From Powellomyces hirtus (Eukaryota; Chytridiomycota; Chytridiomycetes; Spizellomycetales; Powellomycetaceae), in assembly GCA_025526995.1 (NCBI GenBank), contig JAHLKG010000012.1:310001-374000 (forward strand): a DNA stretch of 64,000 nt. Reading direction: 5' to 3'. Both the position numbers and the translations under genes were made by a program. The stretch's first letter is position 1, and each line of letters opens with the position of its first letter. Positions 10,367 to 20,724 of the stretch are shown here, in pieces. A model generated the notes under the pieces. It did no database searches. It was not told the origin of the DNA and saw only the letters and a list, made by a program, of their open reading frames with translations.

Positions 10367-11317
10367 TTCGGTCGCAAAAGCAGCGGCGGTGGTTTCAACA
10401 TAACCTGCGATAAATGGCAGGTTTCCGTTGTGGCGGAGCGGTAGGATAACACGGCCGTTCTTTAAAATGGAGGAACCGTTAGTTGAGAATGTGATTTCGT
10501 AACCGTCCCGGTTCAGTGGCGATGTGGAAACCAAGTTGCGGCTTGCTTCAGGTACGTAGAGCACGTCGACGCAGACAATGGCTTCGTCCGTGTTGTTATT
10601 GCTGATGGTGAGTGTGCCTGCTTCGCGAGCGGTAAGGTTTTCGCCGTTTGTGACGCTGATTTGGACTGCCGGGATGGGTCGCAGGTCAGTAAGGAGAATA
10701 GCGTCCTTGATAATGTGGTGCGTTGCGCAAGAATCAAGGGCGATTGAGTGCGAGGACCTGTGGTTAGTTGCCAAAACGAGGTTTGCTTTGGCAGCAGGTT
10801 CTTGCTGATGTTGTTTAAGGAGCTTGCGCGCGTCCTTCATTTTCGGGCAGTCCTTCATCCAATGACCGGTTTGTTCGCAGAGGAGGCAGGGAGATCCTGG
10901 AACTGAGCGGCTGCGTTGTTTTTTCCACGATTTTCGGGGCGCGTGTTCATTGGTGTTGGCGTCCGAATTGCCATGCATCACATGGGCTTCAACGTGAGAC
11001 TCGGTTTTGGGCACACGAGCGCCCCGTTCTGAGGTAAGCTGTTCCTGTCGGATTGCAGCTTCCTGCATGGCGTCCAGATCCAAGAGATCCTTTGAGATGA
11101 TGGCTGAGTAGATAGGACGCTTGAGTCCCTTGAGATAGCGATGCTCGATTTCTCCTTTGTTCATGTCGGGAATCTGCATGACGAGTTTGTTGAACGCATT
11201 GTTGTATGCAATAACCGACGTGGTCTGCGAAAGATCATCCAGTTTATCACGGATCATCGAGCTGAACGCTGGTGGTGTAAACCTCAGGCATAGTGTTGTT
11301 TTGAGAAGGTTCCACAT
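10277..11317 (-). pseudogene. gag: B2 gag C-terminal half and protease frame
   Basis: The frame begins MWNLLKTTLCLRF inside the gag domain and continues to the CCHC knuckle CLLCEQTGHWMKDC. A protease region LDSCATHHIIKD and a typical copia protease C-terminus, VLYVPEASRNLVS, follow. The expected DSG triad is DSC, as in B1. It runs out of frame just before the integrase zinc module; a -1 change around 10352-10366 is needed to enter pol. The upstream join to 11284-11946 also needs -1. Whether these are mutations or recoding sites cannot be decided from two copies. Confidence 0.75.
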
Positions 11318-11946
11318 TTGAGGAGCGGTCCCTTGGCTTTTCTGAGTCCTCCACCAGATGTGAGTGGTGGATGTGAGCTCACCACCATTTTTGTTTTGAG
11401 AAGCGGCGGTAGGTATGCAACCTCAAAGAAGTCGTCCATTTTTGCAATGAATTTGAGAAGCAGTTGCGGACTACTCATATCGCCGTTGAAGTTGGGAACC
11501 TGCTTAAGAAGCTCCTTTGCAACAGGATTCATCGATGACGACATGGAGGAAGAATTCTCCAATGAACAAGAGCGTGGGCGGTCTTCCAGGAAGGCCTGAG
11601 AGTTTGCAGCAGCGGCCATCTGCATTTGCATTTGTGCAAAGGTGGAAATCATCTTTTCCATCATCTCTTGTTGGGATTCAGCTGCAAGGTGCTGAAACTC
11701 CCTTTGTGACTTGGCGGCGAGTTGCTGCAATTCCAGCAGCATGCGTTCCTGCATTTTGGCAATAATGTGTTGGGATTCCAACAGCACCTTCTCCAAATAC
11801 TCATTAGTGACGACCTCATTGTCAGGTTGGGTGGCTTGACCCTTGTCATCCTCACTGTGAGGACCCTCATCTGTAGAATCCTGCGTCAGTGCAGGGGCAG
11901 TGTTTGTTCCGGACCTGGTCCGAATGGGGCTACGGGACAATGGCAT
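11284..11946 (-). CDS. gag: B2 gag N-terminal frame
   Basis: 220 residues starting MPLSRSPIRTR, identical in sequence to the B1 product. The N-terminus is acidic and Ser/Thr-rich. A Gln/Glu-rich helical region with heptad-like spacing follows (about residues 45-110). The start of the copia gag domain is LLKQVPNFNGDMS. The frame ends shortly after entering the conserved WW region, which is read in the -1 frame. The start is the first ATG about 80 bp after the primer-binding site. Alone it would make a truncated Gag. Confidence 0.7.
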   Translation of the reverse strand: MPLSRSPIRTRSGTNTAPALTQDSTDEGPHSEDDKGQATQPDNEVVTNEYLEKVLLESQHIIAKMQERMLLELQQLAAKSQREFQHLAAESQQEMMEKMISTFAQMQMQMAAAANSQAFLEDRPRSCSLENSSSMSSSMNPVAKELLKQVPNFNGDMSSPQLLLKFIAKMDDFFEVAYLPPLLKTKMVVSSHPPLTSGGGLRKAKGPLLKCGTFSKQHYA

Positions 11947-12013
11947 AATTAAGTATTGAACAACGAGGAGAAGGATACAGGATGTTTGTCGTTTTAAGCG
12001 TTGAGCGGGCTGA

Positions 12014-12027
12014 CAGGGCTCATAACC
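12014..12027 (-). promoter_or_regulatory. B2 primer-binding site, half initiator tRNA-Met type
   Basis: The minus strand reads GGTTATGAGCCCTG directly after the LTR. It is complementary to the initiator tRNA-Met anticodon stem-loop, the same site as in B1 and families A and E. Confidence 0.8.
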
Positions 12028-12284
12028 TGTTGTGCGTAGGTCCGGTTAAGGGGTAGTGCAACAGAGAAAAGCTAGCTCGACACTCTCGATGACAATGGAA
12101 TGATTGTGTTATTGTTAAGTGTAAACGATGGGTGAAGGAGAGCTACACTACGAAGAAGAAAGGTGGCTGTGCAAGCTATCTAAGCATTCGCGGTCAGATG
12201 AAGCACCGTTGCGCAGCGGGGGTCACGTGGAGTCTTGGAGCGCTGTCGATTTGACAGGTTTATCTCAAAAGTCCAATCTCAACA
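12028..12284 (-). repeat. 5' LTR of B2
   Basis: This 257-bp LTR pairs with 6916-7172 and differs at about two bases. It is followed by GCTTC at 12285-12289, the right copy of the target duplication. Confidence 0.92.
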
Positions 12285-12955
12285 GCTTCAAGATCTTTGC
12301 TGCAGCGGCTGCAACAGGAGGCTCACTCAAGGTCCTCACTTAACGTGCCAAAGTGGACCGAGGCCATAAATGCCCAGTTGAAATCCCTTCACACCAATGA
12401 CAAATGGACAGTCATTAATTTCAAGATCTGACTTCACAATCAACAGCCCATCTGCACCAATTGGGTATGCAAAATCAAGGAAGATCTGAACAGTCAACCT
12501 CAACACTACAAGGCCCGGCTTGTTGTGAAAGGCTTCGAACAACGTTATGATATGGACTAACAACAAAACCTATGCTCCGGCTGCCAAGATTGCTACCCAA
12601 CGTGTCCTTCTCACACGTGCAGCCAGCCTAGGCTTGAAATGCAATGAAATGGATGTAGTAATAGCATTCCTGAATGAGATTGTTATCCAAATCATACTAA
12701 TCTATACTGCTGAAGGCTCTGGCTTTCCGGTCAGGACCATCCTTCAATTAAAAGGCCCTCTACAGCTTGAAACAAGCCCTGCGCAAATGGTATTGCCTAC
12801 TTCACAAGGAGCTGACCTTCTTGAGATTCAAGTGCCTGGCAAATGACAATGCCGTTTACATCAAAACTTAACCTAGAAGTGACTCATCACAGTACATCTT
12901 TGTTTACATCGACGATTTACTCATCTGGATCAGACCAAGCTCAAACCCTATGAAG
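12285..12955 (+). pseudogene. Copia family C reverse transcriptase fragment (right part)
   Basis: This is the continuation of the element cut at 6915. It begins with KWTEAINAQLKSLHTNDKW, then YKARLVVKGFEQRYDMD, EMDVVIAFLN and YIDDLLIW near 12905-12930, all Ty1/copia RT motifs. It has several stops and frame changes. RNase H and LTR are not seen. From about 12960 an A-like sequence on the other strand begins. Confidence 0.75.
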
Positions 12956-12959
12956 TTAG

Positions 12960-14100
12960 CAAAAGGAGACATCTTCCCATACTCCCCAACAGCTCCCTGC
13001 AACCAGTCATGTTTTGAGAGGCTCCTGGATCAAAAATCCATGTGTTGGATGTCAAAGATGGCATCTGAGGCTCTGTGGTGGTGAAACCAGACCTTTCAGC
13101 CATCTGGTGAGTTTGGTTGGCCAGCCTTTAGTTCTGTTTCTGTTTTAAAGTCTTCTTATTGCACCCTTTTCTGATGGACTCCTTCTTGTTATAGTAATGA
13201 CAGAGGATCTTCTCATTCCAATCTGGGTTTACACCAGCTTTGTAGGTTTTCTGAACATGGTCTCTGGTTCCAGCTAATCAGGAATATGCCTTGAGTGTGA
13301 GATGCCTATGTTTTCAGGCAAAGGTAGATTGCAGATTATTGTGTTTAGTCATTGAGGTGGGGAGACTTTGATTGTGAGATAGAAGTGGAGAAGTAGGATA
13401 TTGAAGATGGGTGTCAATGCGGTGGAAGTCTGAGGATGTTAGTATGTTCAGGCGCCATTTTCTACCCCTATTTTAGATTCTTGTTCTTACTAACTTTGTA
13501 GTGTGGTAGAATGGCTGTCCAGGATGGCAGTGTTACTGTACAGTGCTGAGACTGTGGAGTTGGCTTATGAAGCTAAGACCTGCAGAGTTGACTTATGAAT
13601 GCTACAGCAATTTATGACAGGACATGTCTGCTTCAAATTGGGATACAGCTTTCTACTAGCTGTGGGATGACGTTACTATATATGAGGCTTATGACTATAT
13701 TCATATAGGGCATGTCCATTCCACATTAGGTGTCTTTCCAGGGTTTTTCCATTTGGATGACTTGTCCTCCTGCATTCAGCACAATGGTGTTATTGGTACC
13801 AGAAGAGAAGTTAGCATAGCAAAAGCATGCATGGGCTTTTTGGAAACTCAAGTTTTGTTGGCAACTCCTGAGTTATCCTCTTGATCTGGCTAATGTGTGT
13901 GGCAGTTGAATCAGTGGAATCCTATGACACAGTGGAGACAAGATGCCTCAGCCTCACAAAGAGTCTGTTGATGACTCCTTTCCTCTCATGCAGCTCCTTT
14001 CAGCTTATCCCAAGATTCAAGTGCAGATGTGAGATGGCAATAATGCTCACATATATTTCTCATATGTTCAGCTAGTAAAAAGCCATATCCCAAGTTAAGG
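12960..14100 (-). pseudogene. Old A-like copia gag/protease remnant
   Basis: Aligned by eye to family A on the minus strand. 12960-13262 matches the protease DSGA region and CCHC knuckle, with many substitutions and lost cysteines. About 13736-14095 matches the gag N-terminal half. Between them about 450 bp (13283-13735) match nothing else in the window. There is no open frame. It is far more diverged than the tandem A array, so it represents an earlier wave of a related family. Confidence 0.6.
13283..13735. other. Unassigned insertion within the A-like remnant
   Basis: About 450 bp of moderately AT-rich sequence interrupt the gag remnant. I see no coding frame and no clear TG...CA termini or target duplication. 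Two imperfect copies of a GAGTTGRCTTATGAA motif occur near 13557-13600. It could be a decayed solo LTR or a MITE. Confidence 0.3.
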
Positions 14101-14295
14101 CAAATGTGTCTGATAATCAGATATCATAATACTTCGTAGGCAGACCCCCCAGGTCTCACCTCTGTGAGCTTACCCCAGAGTCTCAGTACTGCATAGCTAC
14201 GGTGCCCAAATAGTTCATCTCCCCATTCTCGAAAAGTTAGCTAGGTACTAGAGACAAGGGAACATCATATCGATATGGAAGGATCAGACCTCCTA

Positions 14296-14570
14296 TGTAA
14301 TGAGGTACAGCTCACCAGCCTACACCTAGACACATGTCGGTGAGAGCCCCCCATGGTATTGAGGCTAGTATAAGCACCCAAAAGGGCACTATGACTTAGG
14401 AATGTCCCTGGAGGTTTATTACGTGATAGGGAGCACTCCACAGTCACAGAAAAAAGAGCAATACCTCAACAAGCGCGTATTCAGGAGGATATGAACTTAG
14501 AGTCAGGAATAGACATACAAACACTGTCAATGGAAGACTAGACTCTGGCAACAGATCTAGTATTATTACA
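14296..14570 (+). repeat. 5' LTR of gypsy G2
   Basis: 275 bp, TGTAATGAGG...TATTATTACA, exactly the length of the G1 LTR and with the same termini. It is followed by TGGGAGCACC at the primer-binding position (TGGTAGCACC in G1). Confidence 0.85.
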
Positions 14571-14598
14571 TGGGAGCACCAGCTCATCAACAACAGCA

Positions 14599-15306
14599 AT
14601 GGCATGTAGCACCAAAAACAGCCCAATGGCAGGAGAAAACCTGGCAGAAGGTCCGATACACTGATTGGCAATGCTGTCACAATGTTGGCAGCACAATCGG
14701 CGGAGACCCAATGCTTACTACAGGAGCAGATCGCAGCAACTGATCCGCACTCTGCTGCTTTCCTGTGAAAGATCCCAGCCCCAGTCCAATCAACGACTGG
14801 AACACTGCATGTTGACACTATCTTGGCAGAAGAAATTGGCACAAATGCAGGCTGAAAAGGAACGCTGCAACAACCTATACCAACAGCTGACGCACTTCAA
14901 GGGCAAAGGCAGCAGCAAAGAAATAGTGTCCAAAGAAGACCAGTTTCTGGAGGTCCACACATGCTACCTTGACACCAACGGATCACTGGGACATCAATCC
15001 TATCTCAGGAAACTCAAAGACACCGCCAATGAGCGGTGGCAGATGGTCAGAGGTGCAAGCAACCTGTCTGCAACGCTAGAAGAATTGACAAGGATTCTCC
15101 ATACCTGTTTCTACCGTGCTAACTTGCGCAACACTGCGGAGGCAAAAATGAAGCAGCCCATCTTTACCAACAGCATATCAGAGTACATTGCCAAGTTCAA
15201 TATCCTTTGGGCCCATATTGTGACGCTCAATGACAAGGAGTGGCTTACCCTGAGGCAAGAGCACAGCTAGTTCTTAAACATATTCTCAAACAACCATGTT
15301 GGTCAA
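14599..15306 (+). pseudogene. gag: G2 gypsy gag N-terminal region (broken)
   Basis: It starts with ATGGCATGTAGCACC, parallel to the G1 gag start. It contains KERCNNLYQQLTHFKGKG, then ANLRNTAEAKMKQPIFTN and SISEYIAKFNILW, homologous to G1. A 1-bp loss near the position of the G1 stop shifts the frame. It ends near the SNNHVG motif. The gag C-terminus with the zinc knuckle is found on the opposite strand at about 16080-16190. Confidence 0.75.
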
Positions 15307-15389
15307 CCAGCGGGCTCAAGTGCACCCAGGAAGTCACCAGGCTTGAGAACACGGAAGCTACATGCCCTACAATGTATGAGATCACCTAG

Positions 15390-16385
15390 GCATTGTACTT
15401 ATCTCCCAAAAGTTTGTTAGTTAGTTGCTGGAAAGTGGCAGGTGCACTGGTTAGGACAAAAGGTGGCATACTATATTTGAAGTGCCCAAAACATGTCTGG
15501 AATGCTGGTTTCTCCCAATCTTCTGGTCGAATCATGACGCAATGGTATTCGTCGCAGATATCAATCACGATGAATATCCGCATGTTGACAAGCCTACCAC
15601 GCAGCTCTGAGATATTTGGGAGTGGCATGGCATCCTTATGTGTCCTCTTGTTCAGTGCCCGGTAGTAAATGCAACAGTGTCAGCCACCGTCCTTTTTTGG
15701 GGCAAAAAGGATGGGTGCACCCCACGCACTGCGAGAATGTGCGATCCAATCCTTGTTCATCAAACGCTGGATCTGTTGTTGGAGTTTGTCCAGTTTGTCC
15801 GCACTCAACTGTCAAAGTGGTTGTATCACAGGCTTCAAGCTGCGTTTGAGCCAAATGGTGAAATTATCATCACCCCGGTCTGGGGGCATGCCGGACTGCT
15901 AGGTGAATAGCGTCATGAGGCATTTCTCCAAGGTAGGCCAGAGTGGGTGGCAAGCCGCAAGCGCAGCTAGTGGATGCTAATTTCTGAACTGTTGGCTGAG
16001 CCCCTATCGCTGATTGCATTGTCCCCAGACTCTTCAGTGATCTCTACAGGGGCAGCAAACATCCCATATTAACCGGTCTTACCTTTACCTGCTGGACACT
16101 TGTGGGCATAGAGCCCATTTCCTCTGCAGTTGAAGCATCCTTTGCACTCATATCCTCCGTTGTAGATGATGTCTTCACAATGGGGAGCCACTCGGTAGGT
16201 GTCTGCACCCTGTGTGGGACTGCCTTGCATTGATAATATTCTCATATTCAGCACCGACATGAACTTGCCCACCCAGCACATTGACAAGTACTCAAGACAC
16301 TGACGGAAGATCACAAACCCAGCAAATGTCAATGGGCTGTTGGCGAGATCAAATTCTGTAGTCACCAAGGCAGCAAGGACAACCT
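15390..16385 (-). pseudogene. Inverted G2 segment: gag zinc knuckle plus RT core
   Basis: On the minus strand, CFNCRGNGLYAHKC (near 16100-16140) is followed by a segment like the G1 post-knuckle region. After a deletion of protease, the RT N-terminal half follows, including APILFAPKKDG, FIVIDICDEYHCV, KPAFQTCFGHFKY and TSAPATFQQL. Flanking plus-strand pieces are gag (left) and RT connection/RNase H (right). This piece therefore supplies what is missing between them in reversed orientation. An in-place inversion with deletion is the simplest reading; a separate nested fragment is possible. The segment 16200-16385 is not assigned. Confidence 0.65.
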
Positions 16386-16387
16386 GC

Positions 16388-17399
16388 ATATGGCGCCCTC
16401 CAAGGTGACTGCAGTTTGGGAATGACTTCCCCGAACCAACTCCTTGAAGCTTCTCACCATCATCAGCCTTGTCAATTACATCAAAGAATACATCCCCAAG
16501 TATGCACAGAATGCTCTTCCACTAACAAACTTGCAACCCGGTATACTGCCATGGCAGTGGGGCAATGAGGAAGACAAGGCATCCAATGACCCAAAGGAAT
16601 TATGCACCTTGGCACCCACCCTAGCACCTTTCAACCCGGTGCTTGATAACTACTTGTTTACAGAGGCTTCAGGATACGCTGATGGCGGATGGCTGGCACA
16701 GCCAGTGGAAGGGTACTTTCCTTACCCTCATCCCCTGCCTACTCCACAAGATGCAACCAGCCGAGACCCAATACCCCGTACAAGAGCATGAACAACTAGA
16801 ACTGGTCAAATCCATACACGCCAACCGTCACGATCTTATTGACTGCCCATTCTGTGCTTTTGTCAATCACAATTCCCTGATCTACCTTCAGAAACAATCC
16901 CACCTGTCAGGTTGCCAACATATCCATTTCTCAGTGGAATACCTCCCCGGCACATGTAATTCAATTGCCAACATTCTCAGTCGCAACCCGACTTATGCCC
17001 TCAAGTGTGCAACCTGCCAGGCCAAGATTGACATGGTTGCGGCCATTGTCAACCCAGAGACCACCACACTGACGCAAATGCTGACCGATGCCGACTGGAC
17101 CCAAGCACTTACGTTGGATGACTTTGGCCAGAACCCCTTACTCACTATCGAACAACCCACAAGAGAACCTGACTGCCCTCGACACAGATTCTTGATGTAC
17201 CAAGACCATCAATAAGTCACCGACCGCTCCAGCGTTCCACAGATGCTTGCCAAACTTCTGGAATTGTATTTTTGGCCACACATGAAGCATGATGTGTATA
17301 AATATGTCCGCACCTACCCTACATGCCAACGCCACAAGCATGCCACACCAATCAGCTTCCTATGCAGCTTACCCATCCCCAACGTTTGTTGACAACAAG
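16388..17399 (+). pseudogene. pol: G2 RT connection, RNase H and integrase zinc module
   Basis: It opens with MAPSKVTAVW, the usual gypsy RT thumb/connection start, then LVNYIKEYIPKYA. RNase H follows with FTEASGYADGGWL, YPVQEHEQLELV and VEYLPGTCNSIANILSR. The integrase H2C2 zinc module lies near 17240-17340 (ending CQRHKH). Several frame changes occur. The region is cut at 17399 by a solo LTR and resumes at 17822. Confidence 0.8.
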
Positions 17400-17816
17400 T
17401 GTTGGAGTCTGTATGTCTGCCTGTAGGTGCTTGATCCCCAGACTGTGGGTGGCATTGAATAGCCTGGGTTGTGCAGCAGCCAAGGAGCATTGTTTGAGTT
17501 AGATGGAGCTACAGCTTACCAAGTTGTGGCAGGTTACATCCTGAGGCTGTGTTGTTTGAGCTGAGACCCTGCCAAGAATCTTGGCAATGCTCATAACAGT
17601 CTCAGAACACCCACGGAGAACTCAGCATCGCTTGGCACCGCTCAGCCAGGGTCTGCAAAGACCAGGCACAGTCATGCCAAGGGACTTGGCTTTCTTGGCA
17701 GTGTACAGATAGTCTCCTATAAAAGGCCAGTGATGCCTGGCCCCTCCCTCTCAATGATAAGAGAGTTTCCACACACAATCAACACATTGGAGGTTCCTGA
17801 TGATACCTATTCAACA
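17400..17816 (+). repeat. Solo LTR with 5-bp target duplication in G2 integrase
   Basis: 417 bp, starting TGTTGGAGTC and ending TATTCAACA, with a TATAAAAGG box near 17718-17727. It is flanked by ACAAG at 17395-17399 and 17817-17821. The TGTTGG...CAACA termini resemble family A LTRs, but the body is different. The internal part of the element was lost by LTR-LTR recombination. The orientation is inferred from the TATA box. Confidence 0.85.
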
Positions 17817-17821
17817 ACAAG

Positions 17822-18945
17822 GCGGCATGGATATCTTTTTTCCCAAGTCTGGCTCTAAGGGGCAGGAAGCTAGGGTAGAGCCCGACATGACAAAGAACCC
17901 CTTGAAAGACACCAACAACCGACTGGTCAGGGTGGCAGATGCCGTGCTTCTCATTGTTGATTTTCTCTCATACCATGCGCTACTTCTACCTACTGACACA
18001 CATGCTAGCGCTCAGGATACAGTTCAACTCTTCCCGGAACAGGCATTTCGCCGTATTGGACTGTCCCACACCATCATGAGAGATCGGGACCCCAAATGGT
18101 TATCAGAATTCTGGCAATACTGCTCGACATCATGCAGGAACTCAGGTTGGCACAACACCAACAGACTGATGGCAAGGTGGAGAACGCAATCAAGACGTTC
18201 AAAGGCATTATGGGCCCCTTTCTCGACAATGCTGGCTCCAACTGCAAGAAGTTACTCCCCACACTTGAACGAATCTACGACTGAATGCCGCAAATATGGA
18301 TGGGACTATCTCGGTTTGAGATCAATCTAGGCTGTGCCCCTTGGGTACCAAACCAATGGGTGGCACCCGACCCCAGGCAGATATTAAAGCAATCGGCACA
18401 AACCGCCCTGGAAAGGCAGATTAAGGAATTTGCTGTTGTGAACTGCTTGTGCAGCAATGGCTCCGTGACGTACAAAACCAGCAGGCAAACTACTATGACT
18501 GCAAAAAACACACGGAAGTATACCGAGAGGGTGATGAGGTCTTACTCCCTTGAGAGGGTATCACAATCACTAGTGTCACTGCAAGGAACAAGGAGTCAGT
18601 TGAGCAATGTTTTGGGCCATTCACAGTACGCGGCAAGGGCCCCCATCCTGACACTTACAAGCTAGAACGACCCAAGGAGTTCACCGGTCTTTCATGTCAG
18701 CATCCTGAGACGCTACCACAAACCGGGCAGTACACTGTACAGACAGCTCATCACCCCACCCCAACCCAAGAAGGACGAGGATGGTCAAGAGACCTACCGA
18801 GTGTATGACACTCTCAACGCCAGATGGTACAGGAACACCGAGCAGCTTGTAGTCAAGTGGACAGGTTACGACAACACCCAGAACACATGGGAACCATATA
18901 CGCACATGTAAAAGGAACAACCCCTGGAAGAGTGGCTCAGGGAGC
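17822..18945 (+). pseudogene. pol: G2 integrase core and chromodomain (broken)
   Basis: The integrase core includes VDFLSYHALLLPT, then FRRIGLSHTIMRDRDPKWL (second catalytic Asp). In another frame it has HQQTDGKVENAIKTF, carrying the catalytic Glu region. The C-terminus contains a chromodomain around 18783-18945: YRVYDTLNARWY, LVVKWTGYDNTQNTWEP. A stop at 18909-18911 lies inside the domain before EEWLREHPG. The conserved WTGYD and NTWEP residues mark this as a chromovirus integrase tail. Frameshifts near 18130 and 18290 make it non-functional. Confidence 0.8.
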
Positions 18946-19660
18946 ATCCCGGAGAAAACTGCTGCAAAAGGCTAGCAGCCAGGCGACAAAAGAGAATCTA
19001 GATAGCAGCTTGAATTGTAATTTAGCAAGAGATATGAAACCTGAGGTAAAAGACCTTACAGGGTGAGAAAGATGATGTTGGGCATCTACATGCCAGCATT
19101 GTAGCATAATGGACAAAGGCTGCAAGGCAGCATGACTCACTGGGTGAGATGGGTGATGCAGCGCATCAACACTGACCATGGCAAGGTGACCGGCGCCAAG
19201 ATTTGCATGGCAGCATACCTCAAGACCTGCATGGACCATGGCTGCAGTACATACCCACACAAAGGGGAAGAGGAGGGCTCCAGTGAAGATTTCTGGCATC
19301 ACCGGACGACGGCCGAACGCCGCCAGGTGGCATGCCTCACTGGGTGAGATGCTGGCATCGTAGGACAATGCCTGAAGAGCTGCTGGGTGGCTTTCTCAGG
19401 ATGGGAAGAGTGATGTAGGGCATTGACTATGAGCACCATAGCCAAGGGAAGTCTGGTTCAAATCCAGTGATGCTATCCAGAAGAAGGCCAAGGCCGAGTG
19501 ATGTTGGACACAGCGGTCACATACAAGGTGCCACAGGACTCAAAGAAGTACAGTGAAAAGGTTTGGAGACTAGATTTTATTTGGTATGGTCCGAAAGGCA
19601 GGCCCAAACGCAACAAAGAACAAAGGTATGTACAAGAAAGAGGGAAAAAGAAGGGGTAAG
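18946..19660. other. Non-coding 3' region of G2 with a degenerate short repeat
   Basis: No supported gene. A degenerate motif (CWGGGTGAGAWGGGTGATG..GGCATC) recurs near 19058, 19137, 19337 and 19397. The open frame on the minus strand at 18937-19368 encodes the same repeat and looks fortuitous. This lies between the chromodomain end and the antisense gene. Confidence 0.4.
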
Positions 19661-19901
19661 ACTAACTAGCTGATTCGAGTGAAAGAGAATTGGCACTTGG
19701 CCCCATGGCAGCTGTCCCTTGGGCTGCATTGGAGATGTGTGTAATTTGCCATTTTCATTTCAATATGAAGGGAACAAATGGATCAGCCCGGTAAGGTAAT
19801 TGCATGATCAAAGAGAGGTGACTTACACATGGATGTGCGCCATGCAGTTGATGAGGGTGCAAGGATACCAGCGGAGGACTGCCATGGTGGACGGGCAGGT
19901 G

Positions 19902-20344
19902 TCATGGATGCAGGAGACGGGAAGGGCCCAAAGTACAGCATCCTGCTGCAGTGGCTGGCCCCACATGCAAACTGGCCCAGAGGGCCAGTGTCCTAATGAA
20001 GAAAAGAGAAAAGGGCAGAGTAAGTACCGGACAAAGAACGGGATGCCCTGCATCATCAGAAAATACTGTGGAGTCGGCCAGAGACATGATGCATGGCCGG
20101 CAAATCAGATGGCGACATTCTCCGAGGACCATCTTGCCACCCTCGAGTTTGCCGCAGTTCCAATAGGTGTTGGTGGTGGCATTGTCCTCCAGGGTTGAAT
20201 TGTATTGGATGGTTGGTTCCTGTGAGATGGTATAAGAAGATTATCACAATCAACAAAGAACGGGCAGATCTCACTCACCCCTGCAAGCTGGGTCCACTTG
20301 GCTGACATCTTCTGGAGTTGCTGATTGGCATGGCACTTGGCCAT
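19902..20344 (-). CDS. Spliced RING-like Cys-rich gene, antisense in G2 (3' end uncertain)
   Basis: ATG at 20344 has a strong Kozak-like context (CACCATGG); an in-frame ATG at 20398 is the alternative. Exon 1 ends at 20279. The intron is 20220-20278 (59 nt, GTGAGT donor, CTCACAG acceptor). Exon 2 starts at 20219 in phase. The joined frame gives a RING-type core with C44, then C57-x-H59-x2-C62-x2-C65 (CRHLICRPC), and C85. The first and last RING cysteines are not obvious, so it may be a variant or decayed finger. The frame stays open to a stop at 19902. Further exons are possible, since a GTAAGT donor at 19826 and an acceptor at 19724 join a frame with CIHDTC, CTLINC and CHGAKC down to TAG at 19666. 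The gene lies opposite to G2 between its pol and 3' LTR, as the RING gene does in B2. Confidence 0.45.
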
Positions 20345-20724
20345 GGTGGTGGCGGTAGTGACGGGGGAGGGGGAGTTGTTATGGTCTGCAACATGCATTG
20401 TTGATGTCCTGCTCAGTTATGAAGAAAGGGCGAGAGAGGGGGAAATCCAATGGGCAATGCCTTTTGAAGGCTCCACCTGGCTGGGAAAACTCAGAATTCA
20501 GGTGTTAGTGTTTCATTCCCTACAAAGCACAGGAGAGGCTACTTAACAGAATTTGCATGGAGGAAACTACCCATGGTTCATCTTGGGTTGCTGCAGGGAA
20601 AGAAATAGACTGCTCAACAAAGTTGCATCCTATGGAGGGCGGAGACTATCCACCCGGAGACTAGGACCACTTTGCCAGCCATAAATTCCCACAACTATGT
20701 CAACATTTGTTACCCTACAGCTGC

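Larger units (their letters stand above)
6916..12284 (-). mobile_element. Ty1/copia-type LTR retrotransposon B2, with chromodomain and antisense RING gene
   Basis: B2 is 5369 bp with two 257-bp LTRs differing at about two positions. It is flanked by a perfect 5-bp target duplication, GCTTC (6911-6915 and 12285-12289). Order on the minus strand: LTR, half-tRNA primer-binding site, gag, CCHC knuckle, protease, integrase, chromodomain, RT, RNase H. An oppositely oriented spliced gene and the 3' LTR follow. IN before RT fixes it as Ty1/copia. Near-identical LTRs suggest a fairly recent insertion. The pol frame nevertheless has three stops and gag needs frame changes, so it is not autonomous as read. 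Confidence 0.92.

Noticed and set aside
18937..19368. A 143-residue minus-strand frame downstream of the G2 chromodomain
   Set aside because: It is made of a degenerate short repeat, has no domain, and overlaps the chromodomain end antisense.
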